Positions 33,796 to 57,792 of a DNA stretch of 64,000 nucleotides are shown here, piece after piece. Origin of the DNA: Syngnathus acus (taxonomy: Eukaryota; Chordata; Actinopteri; Syngnathiformes; Syngnathidae); assembly GCF_901709675.1 (NCBI RefSeq), contig NC_051089.1:10785476-10849475 (forward strand), in the 5' to 3' direction. Each line of letters starts with the position of its first letter. Positions within the stretch are counted from its first letter, which is position 1. The notes under the pieces are model-generated. The model ran no database searches. It was not told the DNA's origin and worked only from the letters and a program-made list of their open reading frames with translations. A program made the position numbers and the translations under genes.

Positions 33796-35017
33796 ACACT
33801 TCCCTGAAGCTGAGAGTACATTTCAGTAGGTTCATATCAAGATGTATTTAAAAAAAAGAAAGTGTTACTTGTTAAGATAGTGAGTTTAGTCAGAACTGTC
33901 CCCCCACCTTGTCAAGAATGAACATATTGAGGTAGGGCATATAGCCCTGGTTGGAAAGAGGGCCTTTATCATCATCTTTAAAATGCTCCTCAAGTGTCAA
34001 GGGGTCATGGGGGATCTTCATGACAGTGCACAGGCTATGAGACAGCACCTAAACAAGCACAAATAACATATTCATCCTGAATGTGAACACAAAAGTGCCC
34101 AAACTACAAATGTGTGAGTTTATGCAAATGCAAAAAGGGAGGACTTTGACAAGCATGACTGACCAAACAAGAACTCCATTCTCAGAAAGAAACGTTGGTA
34201 CCGAGTTGCTACATAAAGTATGATAATGGTGCAGCTTAGCATTTGCAGTTATAGTTGACAGTTGGTGGCACGTTGAACATCAGTAAATATTTCTCAGGAA
34301 ATCCTACAATGATTATTTGAAGATACCAACTATCCTCGTCCAACGTCTACAATGCTTTGGAATATGCTATATGTTTTAGCTTTATTCTTGGCAAAAAATA
34401 ACAAAATAAAAAAATAAAAAGCATCATCATATGGAGTTTTTCCTTCATTGTGGCCTTGGTCAAGGTGGAGTGAATTATGAACAGTTCCAAATGCTGCACA
34501 AAAATGTTTGGAAAAGCCTACTAGAACATTTGAGATACTTTAAAAGCTGGCTGTTGTGTTTTTATGCCCATTTAAAATGAGGTTGAATGCATTTAGTTAA
34601 TTCTGAACACAGCCGCATCCCGTCATTAGGTGTGTACACTTGTACAACCACAATATTTAAAATGTAAAACTTTATTTCCCCTCTCTAAAAATTTCGGGCT
34701 TTTTTTTCCTCGAATGTGTACAGGTGTAATGGTGGAAAAAAAGTTTGGAAACTATTTTGTCTAATTTTTTTTTTACATCACATAAAAAATACATTTGAAC
34801 AAGGGTGTGTCAACTTTTTATATCTACTGCATTGTATATGTATCCGTTTTTTGATAAGCCCTGATCAATACATTATCAACATGTTCCACAAATTAAAGCC
34901 AACTCAAGCAATGGCACTCACCTTTAACTGCGACTTGGACACTTTGCCACGTTGGTCCACGTCCAAGGCTGTGAAAGCGTGCCATATGGCCTTCAACAAG
35001 TCTTCGCGAAGCCACAT
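29270..35017 (-). CDS. swap70: Switching B-cell complex subunit SWAP-70, 12 exons
   Basis: The spliced protein has 587 residues (human 585). SWAP-70 binds PtdIns(3,4,5)P3, acts as an atypical Rac exchange factor and bundles F-actin at membrane ruffles. Exons in coding order: 35017-34922, 34048-33908, 33330-33157, 33074-32850, 32219-32073, 31839-31731, 31658-31477, 31030-30923, 30295-30129, 30030-29832, 29680-29584, 29388-29270. All phases agree. The start [15 protein letters not shown] matches the family's [16 protein letters not shown]. An EF-hand-like loop ([12 protein letters not shown]) is at residues 20-31. The PH domain spans about 213-307 ([17 protein letters not shown]). A long Glu/Gln/Arg-rich coiled coil fills about 315-540 ([17 protein letters not shown]). 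The C-terminus has TNWGPA and ends GSSP. It converges on sbf2 and is transcribed in the same direction as ipo7. DEF6 is the paralogue; length, PH sequence and synteny favour swap70. Confidence 0.96.
30088..30331. repeat. (GA)n and (CA)n microsatellites flanking swap70 exon 9
   Basis: An impure GA run lies at about 30090-30127, right after the donor side of the exon 30129-30295. A pure CA run lies at about 30297-30331, on the acceptor side. On the coding strand they read CT-rich just inside the downstream intron and (TG)n just before the acceptor AG. Confidence 0.85.
33766..33797. repeat. (AAAT)n microsatellite in swap70 intron 2
   Basis: About eight tandem aaat units. Confidence 0.9.
34049..34921 (-). 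other. swap70: swap70 intron 1, nothing recognised
   Basis: AT-rich intron between the first two coding exons. No gene or repeat family is recognised. Confidence 0.6.
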
Positions 35018-35160
35018 TTCTACTCTCTTAACTATTTGTTGGAGTGTCTGTTAGAGCCTCTTGGCTGTTTATGCATGTGCGAGTCCACTTGTGTTGAAGT
35101 TTTCCTGTCGCGCCTCCTGTCCAATAAAGCCTGGTGATGGCGCCATCTTGTGGTACATTT
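35018..35160 (-). promoter_or_regulatory. swap70: Probable swap70 promoter region
   Basis: Upstream of the start codon on the coding strand there is an inverted CCAAT box (ccaat on the plus strand at about 35121-35125). There is also a CCACAAGATGGCGCCA string (plus 35138-35153) that fits CTCF and YY1 consensus patterns. No TATA box is evident. Transcription starts cannot be placed from sequence alone. Confidence 0.35.
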
Positions 35161-36857
35161 GAAGCAATTGTTTTTTTATTTTGCAGTCAACTCACATATT
35201 GACAAAGTAGTTTGCCATAACATTTTTTCTCAACGCAACGGATTTACACAAGTGCGTCCTTTTGTAATTAATGCTATTTGAAATGCCCTTGAAGCATAAA
35301 ATCTTTCAATTCTGAGTGACTTTGTAGTTCAATTCAGAAAATGACATGAAATCGCTAAAAAAAATTAAATCCACTAAACAGGAAAACACTTTTGATGAAG
35401 CCAATTGCTACTTGATTCCTACATGAAAAGTGGCTACTTTTATTCTTATTTTTGGCTTAGGTCTGTAAAGCTTTAAAGAAAACAAAAAGCTAATTGATAT
35501 AGCCTTTAGTTCATGTAACCTAAATATTTTCCAAAATATTTTTGAGATGCACCTGTATGTATTCCATTTTGTTGAAGAACAGCACTGTGGTGTTTTACAA
35601 ATAAAAAAGTGCCAATCTTTTGATTTTTTTGCCAGTCTATGAAACATCAATGTACATCAAGTTCGAAAACGAGTTTGGGGACAGGATTGTCAGTTGGCCA
35701 CCATAGAATGGACATTTTGTTTGTGTTCATGCTGAGGTCTCCATCGATGAAAAACAGATGCAGTGGGATAATCAAAAGCGATCGTTCTTTTATTTCAAGT
35801 ACTAGTGAAAATTTTTCTAAAGTCAAACTGATGTGGCTATACGTGTGCCAATGAGTGTATAATACAAAAAAAAAAAAAAAAAGCACGCTTGGACACACAT
35901 TCCCTTAGCTTTTTGTTTTTAATATGTTGTTATATAGATGGTTCATCCATACACCAACCAAAAGCTTGAGACCTTCACGATAAGTCCAATTGTACATGCT
36001 TCAGTAATGTAATCAATTGTACTTTTCAGTGCTCAAACACTAGTCCTGTAACCATACTGTACACCAAGAACATTTTCCTCTTGCAGAAATATCTAAGGTT
36101 TCCGAGTTGCCTCCCCCCCGATCCGCTCTGTATGCAGACAAGTAGCTGTCGAGACAAACTTACAGCTGATTTCATTTTAAATAGTCTTCAATTTCTTAAA
36201 AAAAATGCAGTCTGATACAGAAGGCTAGGAGACCTGAACAATATGAAAGTGCTAGTCATTAATTTACAGAGATCAGGCATCACACATAGCGCTATGAAGT
36301 ATCCAATATGCTACATATGAATACAGCTGTTGACACCTTAGAAATGCCTCTGGTTGCTTTTTCAAGGCTACTTGAAAAATCAATAACCTTTAACTTGTTT
36401 ATAAACATTGGTAATAAACCGGACCGGCTTATGATGAAAACAACAGACCACCACTACCAGAGGTATATTCTTATTATGGCCATGTGGCCAAGAGAGTGAT
36501 AATGTAATATTTAGTCCCAGTCTCAATTTAAAGGTTAACCTTTCAATTTTGTTTTAGTGGGGGGGAAAGCCTGGAGAGTTGTCTTCTTGACAACTCTCTT
36601 CACTGGACTCCAGAAGACAGTGTTGTTCAGAGCATTTCCTCTTGTATCGTGCTCAAGTTCTTGGTTTGTTTTCCCCAGCCATTGGTTGCATTTTGGTTGC
36701 TCTCGCGCATCTTCTCGTGCTATTTCCCCCATTTGATAAGATTGAAGAATGACTGAGAAGAACCAGTTCTGGAACCACTACTTAAGGGAACAACACAAGC
36801 TTTTTTTTTCACTTCACTACAATCAGTCACAGAGTAATAAAAAGTAGAGAGGGTGAC
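35161..36857 (-). other. ipo7: ipo7 3' UTR and spacer to swap70
   Basis: There is no coding region here. AATAAA signals on the ipo7 strand lie at 35789-35794 and 35439-35444, which would give a 3' UTR of about 1.1-1.4 kb. In human, ZNF143 and WEE1 occupy this interval. I see no zinc-finger or kinase exon in any frame. Confidence 0.55.
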
Positions 36858-50291
<13,434 letters not shown>

Positions 50292-50492
50292 CGCTGGGGA
50301 GGGGGGGGAGAAAGAAAATCTTGCTTGCTTGGTTAGGATAGAGGCTGTTTTAGATGTCTTATCAGCTCCCAAGCACTGCGCACATGGACGCACAGCTCTC
50401 CGGTTACCCGGCGCGAAAGGAAGCAGCGAAAGAAGTACCCGGATAGAACAGCGCCAAATGTGTGCAACCAATTTCCGGCTGCCCCCGCAGGC

Positions 50493-50511
50493 CTCTGGGA
50501 CTTGTAGTTTT
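50493..50511 (-). promoter_or_regulatory. ZNF143/STAF-type site (SBS) near ipo7 start
   Basis: On the minus strand the sequence reads AAAACTACAAGTCCCAGAG. This closely follows the SBS pattern ACTACAAYTCCCAGMRYGC known from many vertebrate promoters. It lies about 200 bases upstream of the ipo7 start codon. Confidence 0.5.
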
Positions 50512-50649
50512 TGGTCAAATTTCAACAAATTTGTCAAATAACCCAAGTTTTACATGATTTCCCCACAAAACCAACCAACTATTGAATGAACCTATAGTTA
50601 CGTTTTGGCAAGCTGAAAACATATTTGTTCCGTGTATGTGTATCAGTAG

Positions 50650-50677
50650 CCCATGATCCTGCAAATGTTGTAGTTTT
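50650..50677 (-). promoter_or_regulatory. Second SBS-like site, tmem41b side
   Basis: On the minus strand aaaactacaacatttgcagg is followed by atcatggg. This is a looser match to the same ACTACA...CCCA pattern. It sits 50 bases before the candidate alternative first exon. Confidence 0.35.
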
Positions 50678-50726
50678 CTACCGGATAACTAACTGCTTGT
50701 CACGGTGAGTAGACTGCTGTTGGAAA

Positions 50727-50763
50727 ATGGGCGATGGCACAAAAAAGGATGACAAATTTCAAA
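50727..50763 (+). other. tmem41b: Candidate alternative first coding exon of tmem41b
   Basis: ATG opens MGDGTKKDDKFQ and runs straight into a consensus donor (gtaagtg at 50764). The exon is 37 nt and ends in phase 1, exactly as the main first exon does, so it could splice to 52357 in frame. It could instead be a leader exon with an upstream ORF. Only sequence evidence supports it. Confidence 0.35.
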
Positions 50764-51615
50764 GTAAGTGATGTAATATCCTTCATGATGCCATTGTAAA
50801 GTGTCTTGTGAAAACATTAGATGACACCTTGAAGCAAAGAACAGCGGGGAAGTCAGAGGCTGGATTGGCTCTAGTCGTAGGGCTTCATGTATTATGTAGC
50901 GCTAACTCTCGGGAAATGTGAAATAATAATGAAAATGAAAAAAAATTCACACATTATTCAGTTCTTTACCCATACTTTCTATTGTAATGACATTCAACTA
51001 CTTACACGTCTCAATCGAATGAAATCATTAACATTCTGAATATTCAGGACATCACCTGTTATTATTGTCCACATTCGAAATGACTTTCACTCCAAAAAAA
51101 TATCAATGTGAATAAGATATTCTCTCCCCCCCCCCCCCCCCCACCAACAAAAATCAACATAATTGCCATTAAAAACGAATCATCTTACACATTGCAAATC
51201 GTTTTTGAGTATTTTATATTTTAGAATATGCATTGGAATATTATTGGGGGTTTCTCCTTTTGCTTACTTTATTCATCTAAAGTTTTTGTTACAATACCGG
51301 TAAAAAAAATATTGAAAGATGACTGGGTATAAATAACCGGGATTTACCAGTACGCCAAATTGTCCTAGTAGTGAGGACAAAGCGTACTGGCACGTCGACC
51401 AGAAACTGGATTGTGGATCATCTCAGTGATCGTATGTCAATGGGTGCAATAACAATGTCCTACACCCGGAGGCGCTGTTGTCGATTGTATGCGTTACAGG
51501 GAAAACTCATCCGGTGAACGTGTCACCCACCGATAGTGTATCGCTATCTAGTCTTCTGCCTGCCGGCTCATACACAAATCGGCCCTCGAGGGACGGATTG
51601 GCGTTATCTCAGAAC

Positions 51616-54600
51616 ATGGCCACTAAGCGGAAAGAAAGACGAGACACCGGCGGCTTGGATTTGTCACAGGGAGAAGTGAACGCTAATGCTACGGACCATG
51701 TAACATTGACAGGTAGGCTTGTAGTAGTGGCTGATTTGACGAATTAAATCTAGGATTATAGGGTCAAACATTAATCCGCCCCGGATTTGTCGTTTGCCCC
51801 ATTAACTCTGAAGTAAATGATTTACTTTCGGCTTCGTTTGGCTTGTTGAATGCAGCTAACGATCATTTAATGCTCTGTTAGCTTAGCATCAGGGCAAAAC
51901 CAGGACTGCTGTCATGGTGCAGTTGCCTGTCATTGTCACGTGACCATTAGCGTACCGGTGACGTTTTCACTTGACGATCACAGCGAGAAAAACTTGGAAT
52001 TTGAACGCCAAAGGCTTTAATGACATTCATTGAAATGATTAGCGCAAGTCCCTTTGCATCTTAGGTTACGACTCGTGATCGTATTTTTACGATTGATATT
52101 ATTTCAACATCGAATCTCATTAATCTTAAAATATATTTTAAAATATGCAGAGAATTAATTTGTTTTCCAATGTTTCCTTAAGAACAAGAAAATAGAACAT
52201 GGACATGAACACTGCATTTGACTTTGCATGTCCGTCTGCTTTTGTTGATTAAAGATGATGTGAATCTGAAAAGAATGTTTTCTCTAGCACATCAATCACA
52301 AAATTAGCAAGTATATTAATTTCATTGACAAAACTGTTCTTATCCTTTCTTCACAGACAGCAATCATGCGAGCTCGACACGCATGTCTCTCTTAATTCTT
52401 CTTGCCATCTTCACCTGCTCAGCCTCACTTATGTACCTGGTCTATAGGAACTTCCCAGAACTTACAGAGTAAGTACCTTTTGGTTACCATGGTAACCCAA
52501 GCAGTTACGCATGCAGTTCTGTGAATTTGTGGTGATGCCTTTGTGTTTACTGTGGTAACACATTGATTGTGTGTTGTTACATGTCCACACAATGTCTTGT
52601 GTAGTTTCCTCTTAAGCAAATGCTCTTTTTGTGAGAACTCTAGATAAAGTCATGTAATTATCGGAATTATAAATGGGATATTATCAAAGCATGCTCACTG
52701 ATTTTTTTAAAAATTCTTTTTAATCCAGTGCAGTCTGCATATTTGCCATTTGAGTTTTCTGATTTTTATCAAACAATACACTTGTAGTACATAGACAATT
52801 GCCGTGGTTGAATACGTGTTTCATACGAGTTCTAAAATAGAATCAATGATCCATTTAAAGGACTGGCAAAAATGCTAATTGTTCATTTTTCTTCCAGTGA
52901 GGAAATGGGGAAAATCAAGATACCTAAAGACATGGACGATGCCAAAGCTTTGGGAACCGTATTGTCCAAATACAAAGACACCTACTACAGCCAGGTGTTG
53001 GTGGCCTACTTTGCAACTTATGTATTGTATCCTCAGAGTGAGCAAAATTACACGATTGCAACAGTCATTATTTTATTACTTTGTTTTGCTACACTACATT
53101 ATTCCATTATTCAGAAGAAAAACTCATCACAAAATTCCAGGGGTTTTGTGGAGCTGATTAATTCCATTCAATCTGGAAGGTGATTTTCGCCGCAAACGTT
53201 TTGACTTAAGAGTGTGGTCATGGGATGAACAAAACTCGTATCTCAAAGCACCACTGCATTTCATTTACTTTCCATGATGTTTAATGTCTTTTTTCCCCCC
53301 CCCAAAATATATACCTTGACACCTTCCATTAGCCTTCAAACCTTCGCAATTCCTGGATCGATTTTCCTCAGCATCTTGTCTGGATATCTTTACCCTTTTC
53401 CCCTGGCTCTCTTCTTAGTCTGCTTGGTGAGTAATAAAAACCAACTGTATTCTTAGCATCACATTGGATTTATAGTTACCCATTCTCATTTAGGACCTGT
53501 ATGGTTCGGTTTACTCGTTCCAACGCTCCTGTAGTATTAGAATGTATGACAAAATCTAGAAAATGTCTGGTTGGGTATATTGTGTGTAAATACAGTACAG
53601 ACATTATAATCCTCGTGTGTGTGTGTGGGGGGGGGGGGGTACAAAAATCAAGGCACTGTAGCATTCATTTAAATTTATATTATTGGCAAAATTACAAACT
53701 GAAACATTGGGGTTGTTTGGGAAGATAATGTTATGTAAGGTAAAAATCAAACTTCAGAATTGAAATTTTTGTGTTTTGTTATAGTGCATAGTGTTAATTT
53801 AAATGATAGAATGAAGCAGAATTCTGTTGGAATAATTTAAGTGAAGCCTTGGCCGCCAGACCTGCAGAATTCCTTCAGAGAAATACTTGTTTGGTTCAAT
53901 TTTGTATAATATGTGATTTATTCCAGTTGCTTTTTCAAAAGTTGTGTATGATAGGTTACTCTGTCCTGTTTGTGTCATGGCAGTGTTCCGGTTTGGGGGC
54001 TTCCTTTTGCTACATGCTCTCCTACTTAGTGGGCCGACCAATAGTGTACAGATATCTCACGGAAAAAGCCCAAAAGTGGTCACAGCAGGTAAGATCAATT
54101 GTGATTGAAGGGGAATAAAGAAAGGGTGGTGGCATGTGGGCTCCCGTCTTGTGGTTTTGGATCTGACGATAGCGTAATGAGCATGGTCATGAAAAGAATT
54201 AAACTCGTGGGTCAAAGCACCGCTATGTTTAAAGTTTCTAGCACAACATATCTGCATTTAATATGTAAGAACTTTTTGTTTTTACATTTGCTCTTTTTGT
54301 TCCATTTTTTTAATGTTTGTTGTGTTGGTGGTACTTGGATGTCAGAGTTTTTTGAAGTGGTACTTGGTGTAAAATGCTCTATCAAATTCAACTTAAAAAA
54401 GCCGTTGCTGAGACGTCTCACATTCAACATTTTGTTTTTCCTCTGGCAGGTGGATAAACACAGAGACCATTTAATCAATTACATCATTTTCTTGAGGATA
54501 ACTCCCTTTCTACCCAACTGGTTCATCAACATCACCTCACCTGTCTTAATGTGCCCTTGGGGGTTTTCTTCATTGGAACCTTTTTGGGTGGGGTCTTTTA

Positions 54601-54828
54601 ATTCTTTCTCTTTATTGTCGTGCTGAATAACATCTTTTTTTTTCTTTTCATGAATTCACAGGTGTGGCGCCACCATCATTTGTAGCCATCAACGCAGGTA
54701 CAACGCTGTACAAATTGACCACCGCCGGCGAGGCGGTGTCCTGGAACTCTCTGGCTATACTTGCCGTCCTCGCTGGGCTCTCCATCTTGCCTGTCTGCTT
54801 CCAGAAAAAGCTGCCAGAACTAGAGTAG
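51616..54828 (+). CDS. tmem41b: TMEM41B (VTT/DedA family ER scramblase), frameshifted in exon 6
   Basis: Exons: 51616-51712, 52357-52468, 52898-53026, 53333-53426, 53984-54088, 54450-54587, 54662-54828. TMEM41B is a multi-pass ER phospholipid scramblase needed for autophagosome formation and lipoprotein release. The start MATKRKERRDTGG fits the hydrophilic N-terminus. The first membrane segment follows MSLLILLAIF. The VTT core contains TFAIPGSIFLSILSGYLYPF, CSGLGASFCYMLSYLVGRP and LRITPFLPNWFINITSP. The last exon gives APPSFVAINAGTTLYKLTTA, ending KKLPELE. All other exon junctions are in phase, but exon 6 is 138 nt where 139 are needed. At 54546-54550 the reading frame breaks exactly where the family has PVxNVPL. 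As written, the protein loses about its last 64 residues. Counting the missing base, the length would be 280 residues (human 291). It may be a sequencing error, an allele or a true mutation. Confidence 0.93.
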
Positions 54829-55915
54829 AGCACAAAAGACCTCAGTATCTGATCCCCCAACTGTGACAGCCCCCCCAATCCTTTCGCCTCAGGAACGTGC
54901 GCCTGTCCTTGTTGCTCTGCATCCGTTGCAGCTACGTGAAGTCCTAGTGTGAGGTTCTCCCTCGCCGATAACATGACAAACATGGCTGCATTGCATGGGC
55001 TGCACAATGGTGTTTTTTTTTTCCTGGAGTTCATCATGGCAATCCCGCAGAGCCTTTTAAAGGCACAACATGTTTCTGGTGTCAGTACGCTTAAGAAAGT
55101 CTTTGGAGAGCATAAGAAAGATTCTGGTGCATATAAAAAAAAAAAAAAAAATGCACCTGGCAAAACCTTTGCTAGAAAACTGTCTGGCACATACTATGAA
55201 AACGTTTCTGCCATGGTCAATAACCTACCACGCACAAAAAAAGAATTGTGGTCCGCTGCTTTCTGGTGCGTACACAGTAACTTTCTAGTGCACTTGTTGA
55301 ACTTCTGATGCACGCAAGGAAACTTTCTGGTGTGCACAATGAAATTTGTAGTGCACTCATGAACCTTTGTCATGCTCACAAGATTTTTTTTCCAGGTACG
55401 CAACAGATAGTAGCAGACCACAAATTCTCTAATGTGTACAAGAAACATACCTGCAACCCCCAAAATCCTTAAGGGGCTCTATAACATGTAGGAGAAAATG
55501 TTTTTTTAAAGAGTGATTTTAAGGCACTTCTTATAGGATGTGAGGACTGGGGGGCGGGGGATTGCAATTATATGTAATTGGTCTCCTTAATTTGGGGTAG
55601 TGTTTCTGCTTGCTAAAAATAACACAATTTAAGAGCAAAATCCACCACTGGAATTCCCCACCTCCAGTGAATGACATCAACATCCTATTTGTAGCACCTC
55701 AACGTTCACTTCCTTTCATGTCTTAGTGTTCCCCCCCTGTTTTATTTCTGTGTTTAAGGAAGCAATAACTGCTGCACTGTCACCGCTGCGTTGAAAGTGA
55801 TTTTCTGTTTTATGCGTCATAGTAAGTGCTTGCTTTATGGAATGTATGGTGCAGCGGAGGGAATTTAAAATCAAAAACAAAAAAATACAAAAATAAACTT
55901 GATCGAGATGCACTG
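54829..55915 (+). other. tmem41b: tmem41b 3' UTR with poly(A) signal
   Basis: There is no further coding sequence. AATAAA lies at 55892-55897. Between about 55060 and 55380 the UTR repeats variants of actttctggtgcacac at irregular spacing. Confidence 0.6.
55060..55380 (+). repeat. Degenerate minisatellite in tmem41b 3' UTR
   Basis: Five consecutive weak copies with a period of about 20-22 bases occur from 55258 to 55365 (tttctggtgcgtacac, tttctagtgcactt, cttctgatgcacgc, tttctggtgtgcaca, tttgtagtgcactc). Looser copies lie upstream from about 55072. An A-run of 16 interrupts it near 55136-55151. Confidence 0.55.
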
Positions 55916-57396
55916 CGCAAGTGCATCTTGTTCATGAAATTCTACCTCTAAATGCGCCTAGATTCATGGACATGTACTACTTTTTTAAAAATTATTATTT
56001 TAACAGACTGCGGAAGCATTTCTTGCTCACTTAATTCCAATCTGGAGGATTGAATGTCAAATCGCTACAATGCTCCTGTACAGTGCCAATTGATTAAAGT
56101 TTGCATTCTCCTTGGTATAGAACGACTGATTAGTGTAGTATTTTGGGTGGCCTAGAATTTTCTCCATCTCAAGGCTGACAAAACTTCAGTTAGTATTTTT
56201 TATTTTTTTTTGCTCCTATGAGCATTGATGAAGTAAACATGCAGACGACCCATTTTTATGTGAAATAATTTGTTGACCCTTTTTCAAGATTTTTTATTTA
56301 TAGCATTGTCACGTGTTGCTTGATCGCTTTTGTCAAATGAGATGTCTTAATACAACAGATTTCTACTAACTAATACTAGCTACTGTAAGAGCGTCCCAAA
56401 ACGGAATTTGAATGTTTACACAAAAACGCAAGTTGTTAAATCAAACTATTGTGTTTAAATGTAAAGTATGAACATTTATCATCTGTGTTCCTCATCTGAG
56501 TTCCTCATCTGAGTTTTGGGATGTTTTGTTTCTCACTGGCTTAAGAAGAAAGCTCTATTTTACAGGGTAATTCAATTGGTGAATGAAATGTCTTCAAATA
56601 AATTCTGCCTCAATATGGCAACACTTGTATCTGTTTCTAGTATTATGTTATCTAAAGTCTATCAATAGTGAGATTAAATGAAGCCTTTGTACATATGTAT
56701 TTTTCCCGTTAGTTTTTTTTAATAGATTTTTGCCACTAGGTGGCCACACTACAACAGTAGTCAGTGATCTGAACTGCAGTCCAACCAAATGAATCTATTC
56801 CAGCTCCACTGCATAAAACACCAACAAATTTTATGTAACGTGTTTTTAATGGAAAAAAAAACCTGTTCAAATATCTTTCTCAGTTAACACTTTAAAGAGT
56901 TAAAATTTCATTAGCATTAAGCATTACGTACTTTTTATCTTCCAAAATGCTGCTTTTGAAGTTTGTCATCTGGTGGTCACTTCTGCAACATTGAGGAAAT
57001 CACAATGTCCCATCACTTTAATGGGCCGGCATGCTATTCGTGTGGTCCTTGGGGGCTTCCTGGTGCACACAGACACCACGTCGGTAACCCCTGCTACAAA
57101 CCATGTACAATGAAACATTGAAATTGAATTCATTCTTCTGCCAAGTTTTTGTCAAAATCCTCTGGAAAAGATGTATAGTACTAGGCCACATTTTGTTGAA
57201 ATTAATAATGCATAGGGAATTGTAGATTCCGTCGTTAAAACCCCCCTAACGTAACTGTCAGGTTTATTAATTTCATTTTATAACTTGACAAGACAGATAA
57301 TCATTGCGGTCCATCAAAACGCATGCTGGTTTGCAAGTGAAGTCTACGTAGGTGTGTAATACCGGAAGAGTAGAGAATGTTAACAAAATAAAGTAA
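55916..57396. other. Spacer between tmem41b and dennd5a, nothing recognised
   Basis: AT-rich intergenic sequence. No coding exon or named repeat is recognised. Confidence 0.5.
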
Positions 57397-57397
57397 T

Positions 57398-57437
<40 letters not shown>

Positions 57438-57439
57438 TC
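57397..57439. repeat. (CTTT)n microsatellite
   Basis: About ten perfect tttc units, immediately beside the SINE-like repeat. Confidence 0.95.
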
Positions 57440-57469
57440 GCTGTTATCGTAGCAACATCCATCCTCACC

Positions 57470-57679
57470 TATCCATCCAAACAAGCATTCACACTCAAAA
57501 TTTCAAGTGCTCAATTCACCATGCATGTTTTTGGAAAGTGGGAGTAAACCTGGAGAAAAGCCACGCAGGCACGGGGACAACATGCAAACTCCACACAGAA
57601 AGGCCGCACCCGAAATTGGGCACGCAACCTCTGAACCGTGAGGGGACGTGCTAACTAACCAGTGTGCCACCGTGCCGCC
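57470..57679 (-). repeat. Fish SINE-like dispersed repeat, second copy
   Basis: Read on the minus strand it gives ggcggcacggtggcacactg, then gtgtggagtttgcatgt and tccaaaaacatgcatggt. This is the same family as 27520-27822 but 3'-truncated, and a microsatellite follows. Confidence 0.75.
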
Positions 57680-57792
57680 TACTTCATCATGTGACAACAA
57701 AACCCGTCTCGCATAAGAAATAGTAGTTTTATTGTGAAGGGCACTAACCGGAAAGGTGCTGGGCTAAATGAGTGATTAGGTGAAGGTTGTGA

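Larger units (their letters stand above)
50292..51615. promoter_or_regulatory. Head-to-head ipo7/tmem41b promoter interval
   Basis: The two start codons face away from each other, 1.3 kb apart. The half next to ipo7 (50380-50510) is GC-rich with CpGs and no TATA box, typical of a housekeeping bidirectional promoter. It holds two ZNF143-type motifs and a small alternative-exon candidate at 50727-50763. A C-run of 17 lies at 51126-51142. Confidence 0.5.

Noticed and set aside
54105-54626. 173-codon frame across tmem41b exon 6
   Set aside because: It combines intron sequence with the true exon and its frameshifted end. The acceptor at 54448-54449 defines the real exon start.
51616-54828. tmem41b as a processed or dead pseudogene
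   Set aside because: It has introns, intact splice sites, a conserved neighbourhood and only one lesion. A sequence error or single mutation is more likely than a long-dead copy.
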